From the NCBI RefSeq assembly GCF_024586455.1, contig NC_065921.1:47576574-47640573 (forward strand): a stretch of DNA of 64,000 bases. Reading direction: 5' to 3'. Below are positions 10,962 through 20,890 of the stretch, one piece after another; the first letter of the stretch is position 1, and every line of letters begins with the position of its first letter. The notes below the pieces were generated by a model. That model searched no databases. It was not told where the DNA came from and saw only the letters and a list, made by a program, of their open reading frames with translations. The position numbers and the translations under genes were made by a program. This DNA is from Bactrocera neohumeralis (taxonomy: Eukaryota; Arthropoda; Insecta; Diptera; Tephritidae).

Positions 10962-11110
10962 TGTACAATTGAATTCTTTATTATACGGATTTCATGGTTT
11001 AGCTTAAAACTTAACCTATCGGCTTAAACTAGTGGTAAGTATGTATATAAAAAGGGGGTAAGTATTTTACATCTTATATAAAAAGACATTTTATAATTTA
11101 TTCAAATATT
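10962..11110 (-). repeat. Candidate 3' LTR end of the BEL/Pao element
   Basis: On the minus strand the sequence TATAATAAAGAATTCAATTG then TACA ends at 10962: an AATAAA signal close to a terminus in ACA, as at an LTR 3' end. The plus-strand form (TGTACAATTGAATT, one variable base, TTTATTATACGGA) recurs at 19576. Full LTRs could not be aligned by eye, so the LTR call is an inference. Confidence 0.35.
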
Positions 11111-11117
11111 ATTAAAT

Positions 11118-11973
11118 TCATTTTACTAATTTATTACTTAAAATAATTGATTTTAGATTAATAAAGTCACCGGTCACCTTGATAGGATCATGATCCTTCA
11201 ACGTCGACAGGCAGCCGGGCGAGCCACTTTTGCCACTCGCACCTTTCAGTCTTGCCCTTCTACGCTTGCGGCGATTCGTCCTAGTACCTACTGCTGCGGA
11301 CATGTGTTGTATTCGTATACGAGGACGAGATCGCCGGGCTGCAGATTGCGTTTTGGGTACAGCCATGTTGCGCTCCTGAAGATTCGTGATATATATTTTG
11401 GACCACTGTCGCCAAAAGTGTTGCTTGAGACAACAAACAAGTTCCATCTCTGGTAGCAGTGTATTGGGTCCGTTGACACTTGAGCCGGTGGTAAAGTTCG
11501 AAGGGAGCATTCTTCTATGAGTAGGTGTCCTGGAGTCAAGGATGGCCTCCACTTCGGCCAGCAGTGTTCCCAGCTCTTCGGCGGTGAGCAACACGGTGCC
11601 CATCACCCTCGCCCTCGGTGGTATAAATACGATGTTGGACCCTTCTTCGGCGGCGAATCCCATTAATTCCGGAGACTGGGAGAGAAATGCCTCTTTGAAT
11701 TCGCGCAGCTTGCGATCGGCGCCGACGAAGTTCTTTGCGTTGTCGCTGTATATGGTCTGAGGCATCCCTCGGCGACCAATGAACATTTTTAGGGCAAAAA
11801 TAAAGGAATTTGTCGATTAGAGGATTGAGTTTTTGCAAGTTTGCGGGTAACATGGTGCCTTTTGAAAAATTTTGGATTTCATTCGCAAATTCCAAATGTT
11901 GAATCACCTGAACAATTTTCAAAAAACTCAACTGTAATTCGTCAGATGTCAGATGCCTTCTCTCAGTAGGCAT
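11118..11973 (-). pseudogene. BEL/Pao integrase remnant
   Basis: Integrase inserts the cDNA into the chromosome through a DDE core. 11973-11810 encodes RHLTSDELQLSFLKIVQVIQ and a LQKLNPLIDKF-like stretch, the region joining RNase H to integrase. The frame then jumps to the core: FIGRRGMPQTIYSDNAKNFV near 11785-11730 (second catalytic Asp region), FIPPRARVMG, then in another frame EELGTLLAEVEAILDSRTPT (Glu region), TPGHLLIEE, and a C-terminal WSKIYIT-type stretch. The HHCC zinc domain and first Asp are deleted, and frames alternate, so it is dead. Confidence 0.85.
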
Positions 11974-12398
11974 TTTTGGTCTTCAATCCACCGTAATAAA
12001 TTTGCAACCATACGAAGCAATTTTTGATATTTAATGTTTTCGAAAGATCGACTCAACATAGATGCTACTCTTGACCATAATTTCGAAAGAAGATGTGCTG
12101 CCGAGAGCTCGAGACGAGTGAGAGACTTTGCCACTCTAGACTTTGCAGTAAGCAACACACATTTAATATCACTAGCAGATTAGCTTCGTATATACATACT
12201 CGTATATGCAGCTTACTGCAAAGCGTCGGAGAAGCCATGTATTTGGCTGATAGCACTCGACTCTAGGTTTACGTACCGAGGAATGTTTATTGATAACAGC
12301 TGCACTATGTTGGCTTTAAAATTCTGCCAATGGGGTAATGGAATCGACTCCTCCCAATCTAGAGTTTGGATCCAAAGCTCTGGCAATAAGATTTTTGC
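11960..12398 (-). pseudogene. BEL/Pao RNase H remnant (3' side of the LINE insertion)
   Basis: Directly beyond the LINE the minus strand reads VTKAKILLPELWIQTLDWEE, SISQIHGFSDA-like (HGFSDAL near 12225), and then LLTAKSRVAKSLTRLELSAA near 12150, which fit BEL/Pao RNase H. Stops occur after SDALQ. The frame on the other side of the LINE ends in LLAALVTKTK, so the LINE entered at codons V-T-K, where the duplicated target lies. Confidence 0.8.
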
Positions 12399-12408
12399 TT
12401 TGGTAACT
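12399..12408. repeat. Left target-site duplication of RTE-like LINE copy A
   Basis: TTTGGTAACT directly abuts the LINE 3' tail and recurs at 15610-15619. Confidence 0.85.
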
Positions 12409-12439
12409 TCTTCTTCTTCTTAATTGGCGTAGACACCGC

Positions 12440-13951
12440 TTACGCGATTATAGCCGAGTTAACAACAGCGCGCCAGTCGTTTCTCCTTTTCGCTACGTGG
12501 CGCCAATTGGATATTCCAAGCGTAGCCAGGTCCTTCTCCACTTGGTCCTTCCAGCGGAGTGGAGGTCTTCCTCTTCCTCTGCTTCCCCGGCGGGTACAGC
12601 GTCGAATACTTTCAGAGCTGGAGTGTTTTCGTCCATTCGGACAACATGACCTAGCCAGCGTAGCCGTAATTCGCTGAACTATGTCAATGTCGTCGTATAT
12701 CTCGTACAGCTCATCGTTCGATCGAATGCGATATTCGCCGTGGCCAACGTGCAAAGGACCATAAATCTTTCGCAGAACTTTTCTCTTGAAAACTCGCAAC
12801 GTCGACTCATGAGTTGTTGACATCGTCCAAGCCTCTGCACCATATAGCAGGACGGGAATTATGAGCGACTTATAGAGTTTGCTTTTGTTCGTCGAGAGAG
12901 GACTTTACTTTTCAATTGCCTACTCAGTCCGAAGTAGCACCTGTTGGTAAGAGTTATCCTGCGTTGGATTTCCAGGCTGACATTGTTGGTGGTGTTTATA
13001 CTGGTTCCTAAATAGACGAAATTATCTACAACTTCAAAGTTATGACTGTCAACAGTGACGTGAGTGCCAAGTCGCGAGTGCGACGACTGTTTGTTTGATG
13101 ACAGGAGATATTTCGTTTTGCCCTCGTTCACTACCAGACCCATTTTCTGTGCTTCCTTGTCCAGCCTAGAGAAAGCAGAACTAACGGCGCGGGTGTTGAG
13201 GCCGATGATATCAATATCATCGGCATACGCCAGCAGCTGTACACTCTTATAGAAGATGGTACCTTCTCTGTTTAGTTCTGCAGCTCGAACTATTTTCTCC
13301 AGGAGCAGGTTGAAGAAGTCACACGATAGGGAGTCGCCTTGTCTGAAACCTCATTTGGTATCGAACGGCTCGGAGAGGTCCTTCCCGATCCTGACGGAGC
13401 TTTTCGTGTTGTTCAAAGTCAGTTTACACAGCCGTATTAGTTTTGCGGGGATACCAAATTCAGACATCGCGGCATAAAGGCAGCTCCTTTTCGTGCTGTC
13501 GAAAGCAGCTTTGAAATCGACCAAGAGGTGGTGTGTGTCGATTCTCCTTTACGGGTTTCCAAGATTTGGCGCATGGTGAATATCTGGTCGGTTGTTGATT
13601 TTCCAGGTCTAAAGCCACACTGATAAGGTCCAATCAGTTTGTTGACGCTAGGCTTTAATCTTTCACACAATACGCTCGATAGAACCTTATATGCGATGTT
13701 GAGGAGGCTAATCCCACGGCAGTTGGCGCAGATTGTGGGATCTCCTTTTTATGGATTGGGCATAGCACACTTAAATTCCAATCGTTGGGCATGCTTTCGT
13801 CCGACCATATTTTACAAAGAAGCTGATGCATGCTCCTTATCAGTTCTTCGCCGCCGTGTTTGAATAGCTCGGCCGGCAATCCATCGGCCCCCGCCGCTTT
13901 GTTGTTCTTCAGGCGGGTAATTGCTTTTCGAACTTCTTCATGATCGGGCAA
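12440..13951 (-). pseudogene. RTE-like LINE RT core and C-terminal domain, copy A
   Basis: Frameshifted pieces cover the RT: 13951-13655 (EEVRKAITRLKNNKAAGADG, WNLSVLCPIHKK), 13670-13437 (LIGPYQCGFRPGKSTTDQIF), LLAYADDIDIIG with YADD at 13216-13227, 13143-12859 (MGLVVNEGKTKYL, VYLGTSINTTNN), and 12823-12440 with the C-terminal RKIYGPLHVGHGEYRIR, GRGRPPLRWKDQVEKDLA and DWRAVVNSAIIA. This last module (RLRWLGHV...RGRP..RW) is common in RTE-type elements. At least four frameshifts or stops inactivate it. Confidence 0.85.
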
Positions 13952-14014
13952 TGGAACGTCGGCTCCATCGTCGTCGATTGGGGAATCGGGTTCGCCTTCT
14001 CCTGGCGTTGTGCA

Positions 14015-15145
14015 TTAACTGCCATTTAGCAGGCTGGAGAAGTGTTCCCTCCATAATTTAAGTATGCTCTGGGCATCGGTGACTAGATCACCTTTGGGGG
14101 TTCTACAAGAGTATGCTCCGGTCTTGAAACCTTCTGTAAGCTGCCGCACTTTTTGGTAGAATTTTCGAGCATTACCCCTGTCGGCCAGCTTATCAAGCTC
14201 TTCATACTCACGCATTTCGGCCTCTTTCTTTTTCTGTCTGCAAATGCGTCTCGCTTCCCTCTTCAACTCTCGGTATCTATCCCATCCTGCACGTGTTGTG
14301 GTCGATCGTAACGTTGCGAGGTAGGCAGCCTGTTTTCTCTCCGCTGCGACGCGGCACTCCTCGTCGTACCAGTTGTTCTTTTGCACTTTCCGAAAACCAA
14401 TGGTTTCGGATGCAGCTGTACGTAAGGAGTTTGAAATGCCGTCCCACAGTTCCCTTATACCGAGTTGTTGATGAGTGCTCTCAGAGAGCAGGAGTGCAAG
14501 CCGAGTAGAAAATCGTTCGGCAGTCTGTTGTGATTGCAGCTTTTCGACGTCGAACCTTCCTTGTGTTTGTTGACGTGCGTTTTTTGCTGCACAGAGGCGG
14601 GTGCGAATCTTGGCTGCAACAAGATAGTGGTCCGAGTCGATGTTAGGACCTCGGAGCGCACGCACATCTAAAACACTGGAGACGTGTCTTCCGTCTATCA
14701 CAACATGATCGATCTGGTTGGTAGTTTTGCGATCCGGAGACAGCCAGGTAGCTTGATGAATCTTTTTGTGCTGGAATCTAATACTACAGATAACCATATT
14801 TCGGGCCCCGGCGAAGTCGATCAGCCTCAACCCGTTTGGGGATGTTTCCTCGTGGTAGCTGAACTTACCGACCGTAGTGCCAAAGATACCTTCTTTGCCC
14901 ACCCTGGCGTTAAAGTCGCCAAGCACGATTTTGACATCGTGGTGGGGGCATCTCTCATAAGTGCGTTCCAAGCACTCATAAAAGGCATCTTTAGTCACAT
15001 CGTCCTTCTCATCCGTCGGGGCGTGGGCGCAGATCAGCGATATGTTGAAGAACCTCGCTTTGATGCGGATTGTGGCTAGACGTTCATTCACCGGAGTGAA
15101 TGATAGTTCTCGGCGACGGAGTCTCTCTCCCACCACGAATCCCAC
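14015..15145 (-). pseudogene. RTE-like LINE endonuclease and RT N-terminal part, copy A
   Basis: A 376-codon open frame of an apurinic-type endonuclease that nicks the target for target-primed reverse transcription. Motifs in order: FNISLICAHAPTDEKDD, IVLGDFNARVGKEG (catalytic GDFN), NQIDHVVIDGRH, and GPNIDSDHYLVAAK (catalytic SDH). Then comes the linker WYDEECRVAAERKQAAY and a Lys/Arg-rich helix (YRELKREARRICRQKKKEAE). N-terminal codons, including the TWNVR motif visible in copies C and D, lie further upstream at 15145-15450 in disrupted frames. The open frame ends at a stop just before the RT core. Confidence 0.85.
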
Positions 15146-15609
15146 ACCAAACTTGCGCTCCTTTATATGGCCACTGTAGTAAATGCCACAAGAACCTACT
15201 CGTCTCTGTCAGCTGATGTCAGCCTTTATTTTCACGAGGACATCAACCAGCTGGGCAGCGGCACCTTCCCAATTAAGGGACCGGACATTCCAGGTGCATG
15301 CCCTCAATTCTCAATTCGTAGTCTCATCCGAGGCTGTTTGTCATTTTTCATTGGGGTAGGCTTTTTACGTGGCGGGTCCCAAACCCAGCGCACAACCCTA
15401 TGCAGGGGATGTTTCGCTTTCTCACTTTAGCTTGCCTTCGAACGGATGTTCTTAGGCTACCCAGAGGATACTTGGTCAAAGACCGGAAGTAGTGAGCTGC
15501 TTGAGTCATGTGTAAAAGAATCGTTTCTGGCCACTCCCAAGTGAATGGCGATCAGAGAACTTTCCTCACTTGCGTGAACTTCTACACATGACTCCATCCT
15601 CCCTTTGGT

Positions 15610-15619
15610 TTTGGTAACT
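15610..15619. repeat. Right target-site duplication of RTE-like LINE copy A
   Basis: TTTGGTAACT, identical to 12399-12408. It lies within the BEL/Pao pol codons for V-T-K. Confidence 0.85.
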
Positions 15620-16631
15620 AGTGCGGCTAATAATCCAAGGCGATCGAAAAGGCGAGCAGAGCCTGACAGTATGTTTCGTTTAGTAGCTCGCAGATCATTA
15701 AAATTGGCATCCAAAACAAGTCCTCTTTCGGCAACCAATAGATTCCCAATGTTTTAGTTAAGTTTTTGTCATTGAAGCTTAATGACTTTTCAGTGCAATT
15801 ACTGTCGAAAAAATTAGGGTGGATTGGAAACCACTTCGGTAAGAATTCAAATTTTTTAGATCCTCTCAATGGCCAATGAACCGAGTGGGTACATAGTTGT
15901 ATTAGCATCGATAAACACCGAGTTGCGAGAAATGATGCAGGCGCAGTGCCGTAAGTTACGGGGTTAAGTCGAAAAATCTGAATTCGCTCTGAAGGACGGT
16001 CCTTCCGCGCAATGAGCTGACAGTTTCTGTCTTCTTCAAGCATGGTTGGTTGCCGGTACATTTTAGTAATGTCTGCCGCTAAAGCGTACTTATGTAAATG
16101 AAAACGAAGAAGAGTTGATTACAATTCTTCTTGGATGCTTCGGCCTACCATCAAAAGTTCATTTAATGAAATTTGAGAAGAAGTACGACTCGACGTATTA
16201 AAGACAAATCGTAATTTTGTTGTTGTGCTTTCGGGCCTCAAAATGCACTGATGTGGAATGAAGTAGTGTAACTCACTCGGGATCTTATTATTTGTTGGGC
16301 TCATGTGACCCAGCGCTTTATATTCATTCATGAAGTCCAGATATATTTTACGAAGTTCTGGATCTTTCAAAGTTCTCCTCTCCAGAGCCTGAAACCGCCG
16401 AACTGCGATTTCATAGAAGTGACCGAGTAACTTATGGTCAGGTTTAAAAGGCGTTCTAACTTGAAGCCTTCCTGAAGTTAATACTTCAGTTGTATTGACG
16501 AAAAATTGTTCAGACTCTTTTTGTTCAGGTGTGAATTTGTTGCCAATTGTTTCAGTTTGCCATAGTGCGCTATTTACTTCCGGAGGAGGACTAAAACTGC
16601 TGACATATTTGCCAGACGCAATCCATCCCAA
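15620..16631 (-). pseudogene. BEL/Pao reverse transcriptase remnant
   Basis: RT copies the element RNA in cytoplasmic particles. 16631-16119 encodes the N-terminal part: EQFFVNTTEVLTSGRLQVRT, RRFQALERRTLKDPELRK, FMNEYKALGHMS, HYFIPHQCILRPESTTTKLR and LNELLMVG. A second frame (16061-15627) carries DITKMYRQ-type sequence (motif A region), EEDRNCQLIARKDRP and LNPVTYGTAPASFLATRCLS. Sequence then jumps directly to the KTLGIYWLPKEDLF region, so the YVDD catalytic block is deleted. A last frame to 15457 gives RNILSGSARLFDRLGLLAAL and meets the LINE insertion. Confidence 0.85.
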
Positions 16632-16639
16632 AAGAGATT

Positions 16640-17110
16640 TTTGTAGCGTTGATTGATTAAGACCACTTTTAATTTGACCAACAGATAGCAGATCGAAAAA
16701 GGTTCATAACATATCGATCCTTTGAAATTTTTTGAATTCTGGATCCGCCAATTCAATATTGTGTGGATGATTAGCCGAAATACATCGCATAATAAATGAT
16801 TCCGCCGAAAATTCATAATTATTTACGCACGACTTAACAAATGTTCTTAATTTTGCCTCTTTTTTGTACTTGAATTTCCAATTCCTATAATATTTAAAGT
16901 TCTGTTTTGGCGTCGAATCCGCAGTTTTTGGGCCAAATCCTCTGTCATAAAGTTGACTTGTGATCCTGCAGTGGGACCGATTACACATGCGACATCGATC
17001 CGCTCTGCATTTGTATACCGTATGTTCTTTACGCAAACAATTTATGCATTTGACAAACTTAAATCTCTGTTGAACAGAGAGAGTTTTAGAAGTGGGGCAA
17101 GCTGTTAAAT
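16640..17110 (-). pseudogene. BEL/Pao gag zinc knuckle joined to protease remnant
   Basis: One minus-strand frame reads CINCLRKEHTVYKCRADRCR followed by MCNRSH, the gag zinc-knuckle module. In the adjacent frame, immediately after, comes GPTAGSQVNFMTEDLAQKLR, the start of a BEL retropepsin where the usual DSGS active site has become TAGS. The two are joined by a deletion near 16965. Protease activity would be lost without the Asp. Confidence 0.75.
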
Positions 17111-17438
17111 AGTGGTCCTAAAACGGACTTCGTTAATTATAGATTCTGTTTCTGCAATTATGTCATCTAACTTCCCTTGGACCATGTCGTCTCCATCAAT
17201 CTCTCCAATTTTAGATTGACATTTCATCAATATTTCACTATGTGAGTTTAGTATATCGAGTCGACATTTCAATTCGATTGGAGCTACATAACCTAGTCAT
17301 AAACATAGTCTTTTCTTGAAGGCCCGTTTTTATACGCAAAATGCTACTTTTCGCCCCCGTCCTTTGACGCTTTAATGGCTTTAAGTCCCACTCCTTACTT
17401 GGAGAGAGGTTGGCGACACTTGGCTTTGGCTTGCTCAT
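17111..17438 (-). pseudogene. BEL/Pao gag N-terminus
   Basis: A frame from the Met at 17438 gives KPLKRQRTGAKSSILRIKTG and then HSEILMKCQSKIGEIDGDDM-type acidic sequence, resembling the N-terminal helical region of BEL/Pao gag (an LK.(R)..KSSI.R.K pattern). It extends in frame past an early stop near 17240. The remainder of gag up to the zinc knuckles is missing. The call relies on position and resemblance. Confidence 0.6.
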
Positions 17439-17440
17439 TT

Positions 17441-18729
17441 TTACTTGTTTCCGAAAAAGGACGATTACGAAAACGAAAAAAAGATATCGATTCCCAAGTA
17501 TACGAAAGCCAAACTGATAAGGTATGAAAAATGAGCAATAGCAGAGTTGAACGTTTTTAAAAAAGTGTTTGTGTTTTTTTTTAAACGAGAAAATTTGCCA
17601 AGGAACTGACCGAATTGTAATAATTTATTAAAGTTCTACAATACATAAAAATGTCGCACCTTAATGTATAATAAAGAATGCTGTGGCAAATCCCACAATC
17701 CCCCTTTCACTTATATGTATATGTATATATACGTATATACTTACGTACATATATATGTGAATAGTATAAGGAGTGATTGTTATATGCAATAAATATTCGT
17801 ATGTGAGAAATTGTGAAAAGAGGGAGAGCCATAAGTGTGCACTTGATTTTTGTTTTATTCTTAATTTTCGTACTTGTCTTATTCTTTTGTTCGCACTACT
17901 TTCAGTAATTCGCACTCGTTACCTGTTGTGAATGTGTCAGCGGTTTGCCTGCGTTCACTTCCCTTTTGCAGAGGATGCAGTTGCAGCTCATTCACACGAA
18001 GCGTCAGCAGCAGTGGATGTACCGTCGATGTTAATAGTTGATGCAGCAGCGGAGCGAATGTTAGCGTTGACGCAACAGCAGCGATGATTATAACGTTGAC
18101 GCAGACCCGTACGGAACCAGTGTACTGTTTCTTTTTTTTAATTTGTTGTACCGAATGGCAATTTCGGATACTTTTCTTTACCGATCTTGGAGTTCAATTT
18201 CTTTGGCCCTTTGAGTCAACGGCACTAGCGGCACTTTTTTTTTGTATAACTGCACAGCAGCACTTAGCGGTATACAAGAACATATATATTTTTGTTTTTT
18301 AATATAACATATTAATTTCTTTTGAACAACTACCTAGAACAGCACTTTAGCAGTTTGATTCGTTATTAACTGCACTTTCTAGAAAAATAAATGTATTTTC
18401 AAACCATGATTTTATTTGCGCACTGTAGTTGTCCGGTTAAACAAATTGTCGAATACTATTTGTTATTGCTCACGCATTTTACTCTTTCGGCTTTGTGTTT
18501 TTTTTGTCCGCGCACTGATGGGTAAGTATGTGTGGTATGTGTTATGTTTTGATTTTTTTTGTTAGAATCTACTTAGATAAGTATACTAAACATATGTATG
18601 TATGTATACCTCGTATTTTTGTACTATATATAACTTATATTAACACGTATTTTTTTTCTCTTGTTTTTAGATTTCTTATCATTTCTTATTTTATTTTTTC
18701 TTTTTTCACAGCCACTTTCACTTCACCTC
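17441..18729. other. Probable BEL/Pao 5' leader/LTR region; no gene
   Basis: No coding signal. Contains a TATATGTA-type microsatellite at about 17715-17760 and a CAGCAG-rich stretch at about 17990-18090. Short phrases such as GCGCACT recur at 18419, 18510 and, beyond the TIR element, 19406. This makes 17441-18729 plus 19328-19606 a plausible single leader or LTR interrupted by that element. I could not align it to the 10962 end, so this is inference. Confidence 0.3.
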
Positions 18730-19327
18730 ATGTGCTGAACACAATGACAGCGACAGACCGCAGCAGCACGACAGTGAACTGAAAATGGCGTTGAGAATTC
18801 TGCTACATGAACATTTGTGAGAAGGCAGCAACATAACAATGACCGGCATGTACACAAGACCACAGTCCATTTTGTATGTACACAATTTCGTTGTGCCCAT
18901 ACTAATACCTTGCACTTCAATGAAATTTTAATATTTTGTTCAAAGTGAAATTTTTTATGCAAAAAATAAGTAAATAGGTAATTTTATTTGTTTTCAATTA
19001 TCAACTGTTATTACAAATGATATAATAGAGCTATTTTATGCTTTTATTTGTAAAATAACGTCAGGTTTGTTAGAGCTTTGAATAATTTTACATTTTACAT
19101 ATTAGTGGCATCACCACTCTACCTCATCTCTCTACTGTCAACTCTACTGTCATCCTACTGTCGTTGGCAAATATAAGAATATTTTGAAGTTAGCGAGAAT
19201 GACAACTGTCGGCCTGCAGTCGTGTAGTCGTGCAGTTGTCAAAATAACTGTGTCCATAAGAACGTGTGTATTTTAATATTTGACAGATGTCGTTTGCAGT
19301 CTGTCGCGGTCATTGTGTTCAGCACAT
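18730..19327. mobile_element. Unassigned TIR element (MITE-like), long form
   Basis: 598 bp with inverted repeats of about 30 bp: ATGTGCTGAACACAATGACA at 18730 and GTCATTGTGTTCAGCACAT ending 19327, extended inwards by GCGACAGAC/GTCTGTCGC. No transposase. The right 330 bases match, in inverse orientation, the shorter element at 53356-53672. Subterminal CTACTGTC motifs repeat three times near 19133-19165. No clear target duplication at this copy. Superfamily not determined; the ends start CATG in this copy, as in P elements, but no 8 bp duplication supports that. Confidence 0.8.
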
Positions 19328-19614
19328 GAAACCGAAAAACGATTACGAAAAGTTAATTTTTTTTATTTAATATTTTGCGAAAGGTTGATGCACAGCTTAA
19401 ACTTTAATCCGCGCACTATTGTCCCTGCTCGGACCATGAAGAATTCTCAAGCTTTTTTGAGAAATATTACAAATTAATTGGGATGCGCGATTTACTTTAA
19501 ACGTGCGAATTGCCAGTACCTTAGCCAATTTAAAAAATTCCGGTTAAGAAAACGTCCGTTCTCGATTATGGGTTTTGTACAATTGAATTATTTATTATAC
19601 GGAATGAATCGCCA
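19328..19614. other. Intervening sequence with a copy of the putative LTR-end motif
   Basis: No gene. At 19576 lies TGTACAATTGAATTATTTAT then TATACGGA, matching 10962-10990 with one internal difference (C versus A). Confidence 0.35.
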
Positions 19615-19785
19615 AAATGTATGTACGCTCATAACTTAATAACGCCTGGACCAATTTTTCCAAATCTTTTTCTTAAATGTTCGTTGAAGTTCAAAGATGG
19701 TTTTTACGGCGAGAAAAATTCGAATAATTTCCGGAAAACCCCTAAAAACAGCCTTTTTCTTTTCCCCATACAAACGTTACATACA
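19615..19785 (+). repeat. Helitron 5'-like non-coding sequence
   Basis: CTCATAACTTAATAACGCCT, GACCAATTTTTCCAAAT and GAGAAAAATTCGAATAATTT followed by AACCCCTAAAA resemble the leader found at the 5' side of many insect Helitrons (from memory). A second leader starts after the CATA repeat at 19786, so two leader remnants lie in tandem. Confidence 0.35.
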
Positions 19786-19828
19786 TACATACATACATAC
19801 ATATGTACATACATATGTACATATATAA
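19786..19828. repeat. CATA/TACATATG microsatellite
   Basis: Five to six CATA units followed by TACATATG-type imperfect units. Confidence 0.8.
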
Positions 19829-20169
19829 AAATGAATGTTTGTTTGTTAGTAACACTAAGAGAACGGTTGATGAAATTTTTAAAGGTTGTTTGTTGTGGAT
19901 CGGGAAAGGTTTAGAAACAAATACCTTATACTTTTCATGAGGAGAAGTCGGAAAATTGGACAATTCCAAAAAGTAACATTTTTCATACACATTTTTTTCA
20001 ATTTTTGTTTGTTTTGTTTTTCAATATTTTGATTTGTAAATTATTTGAATCGTTCAATTGCGGTCGCTTGCTTTTTTATTCCGGCTATCCAAAGGAAAAA
20101 TTATTGAAAATTATTCAGTGAAAACTTTATGTGTGTTTCAGACGAAGTGATCAATTACTGATTGAAATT

Positions 20170-20890
20170 TGTTACGAAGCCACGAAGAGGTCGCGCTAAT
20201 ATTTGTCGGCGTTCTTTTTGCCATCAACGTATGGCAGCCCAAAGAAAGGCAAGAAGTACTCCCAAAATGCGATGACATACGTGCGGAATTATGGATCGCT
20301 GTCAATCAGCTAGCGATCGCAACGATATCACAGCACGACTTTTTAAACAATAGCTGCGATGTTTGACGGTCTTTATCTTGAAGCAACCTATGGTATATAT
20401 GGTGCTGTTAGATGATGAATGTATTCTGTTGCGTGTTGCCGCACGCACACATTCTTCTTTGGATGCGGATGGTGATTACACCAGATCAAATTGATGAAAT
20501 CATTTCAGCGGAAATTCCTGATTCAGAGATAGATCCAGAATTATACGAAGTGGTGAAAACCAATATGGTTCATGGACTTTGGGAACCTTACAATCCCACT
20601 TTGGTTTGTATGTCTGACAATAAATGCACGAAACACTACTCATGTGCTTTTCTTTCGGAAACGGAACTGGGAAATGATGGATATTCACTGTATCGGCGTC
20701 GCTCACCAGACGACAATGGCAGAACATTTAGCATTTAGAAGCGTAAATATCGACGTTAACACATCGAAGTTGAAAACATATGGATCGTACCATATTCGCC
20801 ACTTTTGTCTAATTCACATTCAAAACTCATGTCAATGTTGAATATTATAGATTGGTAAAATCGATCAAATACGTTTGCAAGTACGTCACC
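20170..20890 (+). pseudogene. Helitron Rep (HUH nuclease) remnant
   Basis: The HUH nuclease nicks and joins single strands at the Helitron ends. 20412-20738 carries VLPHAHILLWM, the HUH metal-binding motif (HAH), then ITPDQIDEIISAEIPD, LYEVVKTNMVHG and GYSLYRRRSPDDNG. After a frameshift, sequence near 20845-20895 reads LVKSIKYVCKYVTKE-like residues, the region holding the catalytic Tyr pair. An upstream stretch (20185-20300) with CRRSFCHQRMAAQRKARS-like residues may be the protein N-terminus. Stops and frameshifts throughout. Confidence 0.8.

Larger units (their letters stand above)
12409..15609 (-). mobile_element. RTE-like LINE, copy A (near full length) inserted in BEL/Pao pol
   Basis: About 3.2 kb: an endonuclease/RT frame on the minus strand, a very short 3' UTR (about 35 bases after the last codon) and a tail of AAG repeats at 12409-12420. 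A very short, microsatellite-like 3' end is typical of the RTE clade, and related proteins are often labelled craniofacial development protein 2-like. It is flanked by the 10 bp repeat TTTGGTAACT. The 5' end is near GGAGGATGGAGTCATG at about 15602. It is the only copy here keeping the RT YADD motif. The clade call is tentative. Confidence 0.85.
11111..17440 (-). mobile_element. BEL/Pao LTR retrotransposon, minus strand, heavily deleted and split by a LINE
   Basis: Reading the minus strand from 17438: gag start, zinc knuckles, protease remnant, reverse transcriptase, RNase H and integrase, in canonical BEL/Pao order. An RTE-like LINE (12409-15609) with a 10 bp target-site duplication interrupts the RT/RNase H connection. 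Without it the relic is about 3.1 kb, half the usual internal length; losses include most of gag, protease, the RT catalytic block and the integrase N-terminus. Frames also shift repeatedly. Only a candidate 3' LTR end is visible (10962). Confidence 0.85.

Noticed and set aside
14293..15079. Plus-strand open frames within LINE copy A (and equivalents in B, C and D)
   Set aside because: They are antisense shadows of the LINE endonuclease/RT coding strand.
18730..18765. CATG-starting ends of the TIR element suggesting a P element
   Set aside because: The other copy does not start with C, there is no 8 bp target duplication, and no transposase; superfamily left open.
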